Assembly: GCA_020350085.1 (NCBI GenBank)
Contig: CP070706.1
Coordinates: forward strand, 1,364,056-1,369,060
Reading direction: 5' to 3'
DNA: 5,005 nucleotides
Origin: Acidobacteriota bacterium
Lineage (GTDB): Bacteria; Acidobacteriota; Polarisedimenticolia; J045
Both the position numbers and the translations under genes were made by a program. Each line of letters starts with the position of its first letter. Within the stretch, counting starts at the first letter, position 1. The notes under the pieces are model-generated. The model did not search any database. It worked only from the letters and a program-made list of their open reading frames with translations, and was not told where the DNA came from. Positions 1 to 4,831 of this stretch are shown here, one piece after another.

Positions 1-265
1 AGAATTGGTCACCATATACGGCGATACCACGTCGCGCTCGCTGCTTGATCGACTCCGCTCGCTCGGGCTCGGAGCGGTCGAGCCGCTCGAGCGCGTCGCG
101 CAAACGCTCCGCGTCGAGAGTGGTGATCGGAAACAGCCCCATGCAACATTCGCTGCAGCCGGGCCGGCACACGAGCCACGACCCGGCTCGTTGCTTTGCA
201 TCGACGAAAGCTCGGTCGAGCGCACAGAGCAATTTGCCATCCGCGCGCTGAATGTCACGGTTCAC
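1..265 (-). CDS. YkgJ-family cysteine-cluster protein, N-terminal part (runs off the left edge)
   Basis: The leftward frame is open from a GTG at 265 to the window edge and gives 88 residues without a stop. It contains the cluster C33-x3-C37-x2-C40-C41 (CRPGCSECC), followed by MGLFPIT and an acidic/basic helix (DAERLRDALERLD). This is the hallmark of the YkgJ/CxxCxxCC family, small proteins predicted to bind zinc or an iron-sulfur cluster; the cellular role is mostly unknown. A further Cys lies at residue 14. The GTG start has a GAGAG purine stretch about 5 nt upstream, and no in-frame ATG lies nearby upstream. The C-terminal half is outside the window. It is divergent from the VOC gene across a 146-bp intergenic region carrying a TATAAT on its strand. 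The family call is fairly secure from the cysteine pattern and the sequence after it; the start codon is less certain. Confidence 0.82.
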   Translation of the reverse strand, partial: MNRDIQRADGKLLCALDRAFVDAKQRAGSWLVCRPGCSECCMGLFPITTLDAERLRDALERLDRSEPERAESIKQRARRGIAVYGDQF

Positions 266-332
266 GGCACTCTCTCGGCATCGACGGTCGAACGCTCTTG
301 CAGGCCCCGAGCATGAAACATCGCCGTCATCC

Positions 333-338
333 ATTATA
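333..338 (-). promoter_or_regulatory. Candidate -10 element (TATAAT) for the leftward YkgJ-family gene
   Basis: A perfect consensus TATAAT reads on the minus strand in otherwise GC-rich intergenic DNA. Transcription would begin near 326 and give a leader of about 60 nt before the GTG at 265. No good TTGACA-like -35 is seen 16-18 bp upstream, so the call rests on the -10 and its position. Confidence 0.5.
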
Positions 339-340
339 CT
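335..340 (+). promoter_or_regulatory. Candidate -10 element (TATACT) for the rightward VOC gene
   Basis: TATACT (5 of 6 matches to consensus) reads on the plus strand and overlaps the minus-strand TATAAT by 4 bp. Transcription would begin near 347 and give a leader of about 65 nt containing the inverted repeat at 382-396. No clear -35 is visible. Weak on its own; more plausible as half of a symmetric divergent promoter. Confidence 0.35.
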
Positions 341-381
341 GCCGCGAGTTCCTTCACCTCGACGTGGCCCGGGCCGGATTG

Positions 382-396
382 TTTTGCGGTGCAAAA
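382..396 (+). repeat. Perfect inverted repeat TTTTGC-GGT-GCAAAA upstream of the VOC gene
   Basis: Two 6-bp arms separated by 3 bp end 3 nt before the GGGAGAG ribosome-binding site (400-406). It could be a small repressor operator or a weak RNA hairpin beside the ribosome-binding site. The T run precedes the stem and the stem is short and AT-flanked, so it is not a convincing intrinsic terminator. The repeat is directly visible; its function is inference. Confidence 0.4.
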
Positions 397-411
397 CCTG
401 GGAGAGCAGCT

Positions 412-798
412 ATGAGTGAATCCAACGCCCCGCCCATCGGAGCGATCGCGTGGACCGATCTCACGGTCGATGACGCCGAGTCGATCCGCGATTTCTATGA
501 AGAGGTCGCAGGCTGGCAGCCCTCTCCCGTGGACATGGGCGGCTACAAAGACTTCAACATGATGGCCAGCGATCAAGCGATCGCTGGCATCTGTCATCGG
601 CGAGGTGCGAATGCGGATCTGCCGTCCCAGTGGATGATCTACATCATCGTCGATCACCTCGATGAGCGCATCGAGCGATGCCGGCGTCTCGGTGGCGGTG
701 TCTTGGTCGAACCGAAACAGATGGGTGCCCACGGTCGTTACGGCATCATTCGCGATCCGGCCGGTGCGGTCTGTGCTCTGTTCGAGCCCGCTTGCTGA
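412..798 (+). CDS. VOC (glyoxalase/bleomycin-resistance fold) family protein
   Basis: 128 residues, the usual length of a single vicinal-oxygen-chelate domain. The start is ATG 412 because GGGAGAG lies 5 nt upstream and the recognisable fold begins at residue 11 (AIAWTDLTVDDAE). Then come the helix IRDFYEEVAGWQ (25-36), a central strand WMIYIIVDHLDE (74-85), a second helix DERIERCRRLGG (84-95), and the terminal signature IIRDPAGAVCALFEP (112-126), whose Glu125 is at the usual metal-ligand position. The first ligand, His in glyoxalase I, appears replaced around Trp14-Thr15, so a true lactoylglutathione lyase is unlikely. The substrate is unknown; such proteins usually dimerise in the cytoplasm. 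It is transcribed alone to the right and meets the GNAT gene tail to tail with a 7-bp gap. The fold is secure and the function open. Confidence 0.9.
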   Translation: MSESNAPPIGAIAWTDLTVDDAESIRDFYEEVAGWQPSPVDMGGYKDFNMMASDQAIAGICHRRGANADLPSQWMIYIIVDHLDERIERCRRLGGGVLVEPKQMGAHGRYGIIRDPAGAVCALFEPAC

Positions 799-805
799 CT
801 GCTTT

Positions 806-1468
806 CTACTGGCTACGCTTGCGTCTTACGTTTCGTTTCGGCTGTAGGCCTGCGGCCTTGCGTGATCGAGACGGCGCACGGTTGGCTCTGGCCACGTAGC
901 GCATGATCAGCCGGCTCGCCGAAGGGCGTGCGCACTCGATGAAGCCGACATGCTCGAACAGCGTCGGGACGCCCATGAAGCTTGATACGGGCGGCAGACG
1001 GCCTTTACGCGGGCGGGTCGGGTAAGCCTCGATAACGGATGCGCCCTGCTGCATGGCGTACTCGACTGTTCCCCGTGCCAAAGCCTCAGCGACTCGGCGG
1101 CCACGATGGGGCCGCGCCACGAACAAGCACACGATCGACCAAGCGGGCGTCTCGTCGAGCGCTTTGAGAACACGCGAGCGCATCAAAGCGCCGTAGCTCT
1201 CGCGTGGTCCCACCGAGCACCACCCGATCGGTTCGTCGCCGTCGTAGCCGAGAATACCGGGCACCTGACCGCTGTCGACGAGCTTCTTCATCGCCCTCCG
1301 GTTGCCCGCTCCTTGCTGCCGTTCGAACTCGGCCCGCTTCAGACGCCACCACATGCACCAGCAGCCGCCATAAGCACCGCGTTTGCCGAATAACTTGACG
1401 AAGTCCTGCCATCGCTCCGGCGTCAGCGGTCGGCAATCGAGGGTGACCGGCCGACTTCTCGTCGTCAT
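806..1468 (-). CDS. GNAT-family N-acetyltransferase with a basic C-terminal tail
   Basis: 220 residues, read leftward from ATG 1468. The start overlaps the lspA stop as ATGA, suggesting translational coupling. After a short N-terminal strand and helix comes GGCWCMWWR (34-42), typical of a subgroup of uncharacterised GNAT proteins. Strands GILGYDGDEPIGWCSVGPRE (71-90) and SIVCLFVARP (111-120) follow, then the acetyl-CoA loop HRGRRVAEAL (121-130), a variant of R/Q-x-x-G-x-G/A, and the late segment PTLFEHVGFIE (168-178). It probably transfers an acetyl group from acetyl-CoA to an unknown amine in the cytosol. Residues from about 195 form an Arg/Lys-rich tail (RSRKAAGLQPKRNVRRKRSQ, 201-220) that the fold does not need. 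The same frame stays open upstream to 2002, but that stretch antiparallels nothing conserved and lies over lspA, so it is rejected. Confidence 0.88.
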   Translation of the reverse strand: MTTRSRPVTLDCRPLTPERWQDFVKLFGKRGAYGGCWCMWWRLKRAEFERQQGAGNRRAMKKLVDSGQVPGILGYDGDEPIGWCSVGPRESYGALMRSRVLKALDETPAWSIVCLFVARPHRGRRVAEALARGTVEYAMQQGASVIEAYPTRPRKGRLPPVSSFMGVPTLFEHVGFIECARPSASRLIMRYVARANRAPSRSRKAAGLQPKRNVRRKRSQ

Positions 1469-1974
1469 GCGGAGCTCATCCCGTCGCCGTCGGTCTCGCT
1501 CGAGCGGATCACCTGCAGCAATAGCAGAAGGGCGCCCACCGTGATGGCCACGTCTGCCACGTTGAACACCCCCGTCCTGACGCTGCCGAGCTGCAGGATC
1601 GCGAAGTCTCTGACAGCGCCGATCGTGATGCGATCGATGCTGTTTCCGATGCCTCCCGCCACGACGAGAGCACTCGCTAAGACTTCCAGGCGCCCCACCG
1701 AGCGAGAGACGAAACAGTAGCCGGTCAGCACGACCCCGACTCCGATCGAGATCACGATGAAAAGGGCGTTTCTCACCGGCGCCGGCAGATCCGCACCGAG
1801 GCTCAGAAACGCCCCCGGATTGTGAACGTACTGCAAGCGGAACAAGCCGCCTATCAAGATGATCGGCTCCGCTCCGGAAAGCTGCTGCGCCGCCAGATCT
1901 TTCGAAGCGAGGTCCAGGCTGACGCAGGCGAGGACGATCAGAACAAAACTCGAGATGCGAACGGAACGTTTCAT
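1465..1974 (-). CDS. lspA: Lipoprotein signal peptidase (signal peptidase II), LspA family
   Basis: 169 residues, the normal length of this inner-membrane aspartyl peptidase, which removes the signal peptide from diacylglyceryl prolipoproteins. Four hydrophobic segments are visible near residues 7-27, 68-89, 97-114 and 140-157. The family motifs are present: SLDLASKDL (Asp21, Lys25), YVHNPGAFLSLG (49-60; the usual form is N-x-G-A-A-F-S), GNSIDR (Asp114) and NVADVAI (Asp141). The two catalytic aspartates are therefore intact. The start is ATG 1974; an in-frame TGA lies 25 nt upstream, and the ribosome-binding site is weak. The adjacent genes are a GNAT enzyme downstream (4-nt overlap) and a YdhR-like gene upstream. 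The isoleucyl-tRNA synthetase gene ileS, the common partner of housekeeping lspA, is not adjacent, so this may be a second copy. The GAFLSLG variant and short periplasmic loops fit a divergent but probably active enzyme. Confidence 0.93.
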   Translation of the reverse strand: MKRSVRISSFVLIVLACVSLDLASKDLAAQQLSGAEPIILIGGLFRLQYVHNPGAFLSLGADLPAPVRNALFIVISIGVGVVLTGYCFVSRSVGRLEVLASALVVAGGIGNSIDRITIGAVRDFAILQLGSVRTGVFNVADVAITVGALLLLLQVIRSSETDGDGMSSA

Positions 1975-2083
1975 GATCTGCCATCTCGCCGAGCCACTTC
2001 ATTTCACGCGCGAGCGAGGGCGTTCTCCTTCCCGGTCAGGCCAAAATGCTGGGGATTGCGTCCGATCGCGTTGACTCCCGCGG
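1975..2083 (-). other. Intergenic gap between ydhR-like gene and lspA, with an orphan ribosome-binding-like site
   Basis: A strong AAGGAGAA reads on the minus strand at 2030-2023, but no ATG, GTG or TTG lies 4-12 nt after it. The next ATG (2002) is 20 nt away and is not in the lspA frame; lspA starts 48 nt away. No hairpin followed by a T run was found after the YdhR-family stop, and no clear promoter before lspA. Whether lspA is co-transcribed with the upstream gene cannot be decided from the sequence. Confidence 0.35.
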
Positions 2084-2395
2084 TCAGCCGATCGGTCCCC
2101 GGGTGATCTCCGTCAACGGAACCGTGATGTCGAACTGCTTGGTACGGATTCCAGATATCCCTGGAATGCCGCTCAGCCGCGCGATCTGCTCGTCAGCAAA
2201 CGATTGACACGCCGCTGCGTTGTCGAACAGGTAGATGCCGCCGGCCTCCCCAGCGTCTTTGTTCTCGGTCCAGATCTTCCAATCGAGGCCCGGAACCGTG
2301 GAGATGTTCTCGGCCATTTCCCGATAGACGGCGATCATCTCCTCATCCCATGGCCCCGCGTACTTGAAGTCGATCTGCAAGATTCTCTTGCCCAC
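2084..2395 (-). CDS. YdhR-family putative monooxygenase (dimeric alpha/beta-barrel)
   Basis: 103 residues, close to E. coli YdhR (about 101). The start is GTG 2395, chosen because AGGAGGA lies 5 nt upstream (2407-2401) and because the family homology begins at once with KRILQIDFKYAGP (3-15). The frame extends upstream to 2443, but those residues are Arg-rich and span the ribosome-binding site. Recognisable family segments are MAENISTVPGLDWKIWTEN (27-45), the signature EAGGIYLF (50-57), and the late FDITVPLTEI, matching YdhR FDVNEPLSQI. The fold is a ferredoxin-like dimeric barrel related to ActVA-Orf6 and LsrG monooxygenases. Activity and substrate are unproven even for the family namesake, where an aromatic or quinone-like substrate has been suggested. 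It stands alone between two gaps, with a candidate promoter and palindrome upstream. Confidence 0.9.
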   Translation of the reverse strand: MGKRILQIDFKYAGPWDEEMIAVYREMAENISTVPGLDWKIWTENKDAGEAGGIYLFDNAAACQSFADEQIARLSGIPGISGIRTKQFDITVPLTEITRGPIG

Positions 2396-2479
2396 GATGC
2401 TCCTCCTGCGCCGCACACAGCTACGAGAAGGCGACTTCCCCACGACTCGTCGGTCGGAGAGTGTCTCTTGCCCTGAGCC

Positions 2480-2499
2480 ATTCTAACCCGGTCGCGACC
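2480..2499 (-). promoter_or_regulatory. Candidate promoter/operator for the ydhR-like gene
   Basis: On the minus strand a TAGAAT (-10-like, 2485-2480) lies 4 bp downstream of a perfect 10-bp palindrome GGTCGCGACC (2499-2490). The palindrome would sit between -10 and -35, a common place for a repressor site. No good -35 is visible. Transcription would start near 2473, leaving a leader of about 78 nt. Elements are seen in the sequence; their function is inferred. Confidence 0.35.
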
Positions 2500-2575
2500 A
2501 TAACTTCTCGCTTCAGCGAGGCTATCTCGGATGCCCGGCGAGACCGACGATTCCCAGGTTCAGGGGCTGCGTTCG

Positions 2576-3058
2576 TCACCTCGGGGCAACGGCACGCAGC
2601 ATTCGGACCCACAACGTCCACCGTCGAGCTCTTTTGCGGCCGCCGAGTGCCCTCCTGGCAGAATCCAGCGCATCCTCGAGCAACGCATCGTGCAACGGTC
2701 GATAGAGCAATGCCCATGACAGTGTGGCCAGTCCCGTGGTCCTCATCTTTACCGTGTGGCGCAACACGACCCGTTCTGCCCCGCTCGGAACGACTTCGAG
2801 CCAATGCGCACCATCGAACCCTCTCGGCCCTGTGAAGCGGAACCGCACGAACCGACCCGGTTTGTACTCCTCGATCACATAGCGAATGGGGCCGTGTCCG
2901 CCGACAGCGCCTACTTGCAAAGGGCGATCGAGCGTTATCGCCGGCCAACGATCTCGAGGCCAGAGCCGATCTTCTTCCGACGCAAGGCCATCGAGAAGGG
3001 CGCCCACTTCGTTCAAAGCAGCAGAGAATGCGCGCTCATGGACGTTGCGGACACGCAT
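2576..3058 (-). CDS. SRPBCC (START/Bet v1-like) family protein
   Basis: 160 residues from ATG 3058. The N-terminal strand RVRNVHERAFSAAL (2-15), helix VGALLDGLAS (18-27), RDRWPAITLDRPLQVGAVGGHGPIRY (35-60), VIEEYKPGRFVRFRFTGPRGFDGAHWLEVVPSG (61-93) and VVLRHTVKMRTTG (97-109) follow the order of the SRPBCC hydrophobic-pocket fold. A C-terminal helix (about 113-138) and a basic tail (RKRARRWTLWVRMLR) close it. SRPBCC proteins bind lipids, polyketides or hormones, or catalyse cyclisation; the ligand here is unknown. ATG 3058 has GAGAGG 4 nt upstream. ATG 3070 would add four residues but has a poorer site. The frame is open up to 3166, but that part lies inside the hydrolase gene. It follows the hydrolase stop by 19 nt, so the two are very likely one operon. 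Confidence 0.8.
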   Translation of the reverse strand: MRVRNVHERAFSAALNEVGALLDGLASEEDRLWPRDRWPAITLDRPLQVGAVGGHGPIRYVIEEYKPGRFVRFRFTGPRGFDGAHWLEVVPSGAERVVLRHTVKMRTTGLATLSWALLYRPLHDALLEDALDSARRALGGRKRARRWTLWVRMLRAVAPR

Positions 3059-3077
3059 CAGGCCTCTCATCTTTCGG

Positions 3078-3878
3078 TTACTGTCGAAGTCGTCGCTCGA
3101 GCCAGTTACGAAGGACGGCGAAGAACCGCTCGCGAACGGCGCGCTCGAGCCAGGGATAATGTCCACATCTTTCCCATTCGAGGTATTCGAGCTGTCGAAT
3201 GTATGGTGCGAGGCTTGCCCGAATCATCTGGCCTGGATGTGGATCCTCCGTGCCATGGAGCATCAACACGGGTGCGTTGATCGCGGAGAATGCAGCAGGA
3301 TAAACACCCTGGTCCTGCAACCGAAGCATGTCCTCCCAGGTTTCTCGATGCGCCCGTGAATCGTAGTTCTCGGTTTCGTCGCCTGCCGCGATCAGCTCGT
3401 ACGAGTAGACCGGCAGGAGCAGTTGAGCCATCGCTCTCAGCCGCTCATCGGGGTCTTCCACTTCATTCTCCAATCGCTCGAGACGATGCCGGACACTTTC
3501 GTCCATGCGCTGCTCGATGCTAAGTCGAAACCGATCTCGGGATTCTCGGTCGAATGTGCCGCAGCCGATCAGAACGAGCGGGCCCGCACTGTCGGGATGT
3601 GCGCAGGCAAACGCGAGCGCGAGCATCGCACCCCAGGACGATCCCACGAGCGCCGGAGCGACGCGCTGGCCGCTTCGACCCACGACCTCATAGAGATCTC
3701 GGATGTGCCGCGCCACGGTGAGAGGCTCGCTCCCGCTGCCCCGCTGGAGTGGCTCGAGGACCGAGAAACAGTCCGCGAGGCGGCGTGCGACGGGTGCCAT
3801 GTAGCCTGGCGCTCCGGGGCCACCGTGCAAGACGAAGACCGTTGGTCCCGATGCCCCGTATCTGCGAGTTCGTATCAC
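3078..3878 (-). CDS. Alpha/beta hydrolase, proline iminopeptidase-like
   Basis: 266 residues from GTG 3878; an in-frame TAG 12 nt upstream excludes a longer form. After a short strand comes HGGPG (18-22), the oxyanion-hole motif typical of proline iminopeptidase relatives. QRGSG (45-49) corresponds to their DQRGxG. The nucleophile elbow is GSSWG (79-83), so Ser81 is catalytic. A helical lid follows (about 112-190). The acid is Asp212 in LMLHGTEDPHPG, and the base His240 in CGHYPW. The triad is complete, so an active serine hydrolase is expected; peptide, ester or lactone are all possible substrates. No signal peptide is seen, so it is cytoplasmic. There is no ribosome-binding site before the GTG, but a TAGAAT ends 6 nt upstream, which would suit a leaderless message. 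The SRPBCC gene follows after 19 nt. Confidence 0.9.
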   Translation of the reverse strand: MIRTRRYGASGPTVFVLHGGPGAPGYMAPVARRLADCFSVLEPLQRGSGSEPLTVARHIRDLYEVVGRSGQRVAPALVGSSWGAMLALAFACAHPDSAGPLVLIGCGTFDRESRDRFRLSIEQRMDESVRHRLERLENEVEDPDERLRAMAQLLLPVYSYELIAAGDETENYDSRAHRETWEDMLRLQDQGVYPAAFSAINAPVLMLHGTEDPHPGQMIRASLAPYIRQLEYLEWERCGHYPWLERAVRERFFAVLRNWLERRLRQ

Positions 3879-3884
3879 GCCAGA

Positions 3885-3890
3885 ATTCTA
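3885..3890 (-). promoter_or_regulatory. Candidate -10 element placed for a leaderless hydrolase mRNA
   Basis: TAGAAT on the minus strand ends 6 nt before the GTG at 3878, so transcription would begin at or next to the start codon. This agrees with the lack of a Shine-Dalgarno sequence in the 86-bp gap (3879-3964). No -35 consensus is seen, and the hexamer could be chance. Confidence 0.3.
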
Positions 3891-3964
3891 CACGCCGCGG
3901 CTCGACCCGCTGTGCCGCTCCGGGTGCTGGAGCGACGCGTGCTCCGATCTACTTTGCATTCTGA

Positions 3965-4831
3965 TCACGGCGCGCCCCAAAACAGACTCCGGGCTGCCTT
4001 AAGTCCGCACTTCTGATACCGATCATATGCTGTTGCTGCTGCCTCGATGACTTGGGGAGTGCTTCCGCCAGCCACCCATGCACGGATCACAGCATCAAGT
4101 GTGTACGCCTCGGGCGCCATAAAGCTCCACGTGAGCAAGAGGGCATGCACGCCCGCTTCTCGAAGCGGCTCCGCGAAGTAGGGCTTACTCGCACACGCGA
4201 GGACGACGGCGCTCTTCCGGAATGACGGTGACCCCGTGGTCTTCGGCAGCGGCAGCGAGAAGTCCATCAGACCATTGTGTCCCACAGAGGCCGCGAGATG
4301 AGACGCACCTCCAGCGCGAATCTCCAGCCGCTCGGATCCATGCGTAGCGATGACAATCTCTGCCGAGTCATCTTCTAGTGTGTCGAAATAGCTCCGGAGC
4401 GCCTGCTCGATGTGCGCTCCGTCCCATGCGTCCGCAACGATGTACACGGGCACAGAGGACCCTCTTCGCTCGATCACGGCGTAGACCATGATGCGGTCGA
4501 GTATGCGTCGGTCGGATGGTACGTCGCAGCCGAGCGTGACCCACCCGGAATCGCGAGACAGGTAAGTTCGCACACCGTACAGAGCGCCCCAGTAGAGATT
4601 CTTTCGAGGGTCCTGGCCGTTGCCGAGGTGCTTCGGCACGGGCGCGATTCCTTGATGAACGTTGTCGCAAAGTGCTACCACCACGTGCACGACGATCGGC
4701 ATCCCGGCAGCGACGTCGGAGTCGAGTCGAGCCTGAACGGCCTCGCCACTGCTCGCCCAACAGCTCGAGGAAAGGGACCCCGCCAACATGACGAGGAACG
4801 AGACGCTGCGTGTCCTGCCGCGTTGCTCCAT
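3965..4831 (-). CDS. Exported conserved protein with a caspase-like His-Gly/Ala-Cys pair
   Basis: 288 residues from ATG 4831. GTG 4834, one codon earlier, has AGGGG 7 nt upstream and is about equally likely; GTG 4882 has no ribosome-binding site and lies inside the upstream gene. The N-terminus looks like a Sec signal peptide: basic MEQRGRTRS, hydrophobic VSFLVMLAG, then SLSSSCWASS with likely cleavage near residues 26-28. Cys24 is not in a good lipobox. The mature part begins with VVHVVVALCDNVHQGIAPVP (47-66) and GNGQDPRKNLYWGALYGVRTY (70-90), a pattern I recall from conserved hypothetical proteins. Later, a strand ends in IVIATHGS (His164-Gly165) and another in AVVLACAS (Cys213), the arrangement of the clan CD peptidase dyad, followed by TWSFMAPEAYTLDAVI (234-249). 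A periplasmic peptidase is possible but unproven. The start overlaps the stop of the upstream membrane-protein gene. Confidence 0.82.
   Translation of the reverse strand: MEQRGRTRSVSFLVMLAGSLSSSCWASSGEAVQARLDSDVAAGMPIVVHVVVALCDNVHQGIAPVPKHLGNGQDPRKNLYWGALYGVRTYLSRDSGWVTLGCDVPSDRRILDRIMVYAVIERRGSSVPVYIVADAWDGAHIEQALRSYFDTLEDDSAEIVIATHGSERLEIRAGGASHLAASVGHNGLMDFSLPLPKTTGSPSFRKSAVVLACASKPYFAEPLREAGVHALLLTWSFMAPEAYTLDAVIRAWVAGGSTPQVIEAAATAYDRYQKCGLKAARSLFWGAP

Noticed and set aside
5..316. Rightward open frame at the left end
   Set aside because: The antisense frame encodes a YkgJ-type cysteine cluster; the rightward translation has no recognisable feature or ribosome-binding site.
196..411. A longer N-terminus for the VOC protein
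   Set aside because: The extra residues match nothing, and ATG 412 has a well-placed GGGAGAG right before the VOC fold.
846..858. Hairpin AGGCC-TGC-GGCCT as a terminator for the VOC gene
   Set aside because: It lies inside the GNAT coding region, has a 5-bp stem and lacks a T tract on either strand.
806..2002. A single leftward open frame of 398 codons covering both the GNAT gene and the lspA region
   Set aside because: Only the part after ATG 1468 matches a family. Upstream of it the translation is Arg/Gly/Ser-rich with no conserved features, and the overlapping frame encodes an unmistakable LspA.
2507..2520. Hairpin CTCGC-TTCA-GCGAG as a terminator for the SRPBCC operon
   Set aside because: The stem is only 5 bp and is not followed by a T run on the minus strand.
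2396..2575. Possible integron attC site, suggested by GTTAGAA near 2482 and the cassette-like small genes
   Set aside because: No matching TTCTAAC partner arm or second inner pair was found at attC distance, genes lie on both strands, and no integrase is present.
2421..2948. Leftward and rightward open frames over the SRPBCC gene and the gap beside it
   Set aside because: Their translations show composition bias only, while the frame 2576-3058 has an SRPBCC pattern.
4753..4764. Lipobox around Cys24 of the exported protein
   Set aside because: The residues before the Cys are Ser-Ser-Ser; position -3 is not Leu, Val or Ile, so an ordinary Sec signal peptide is more likely.
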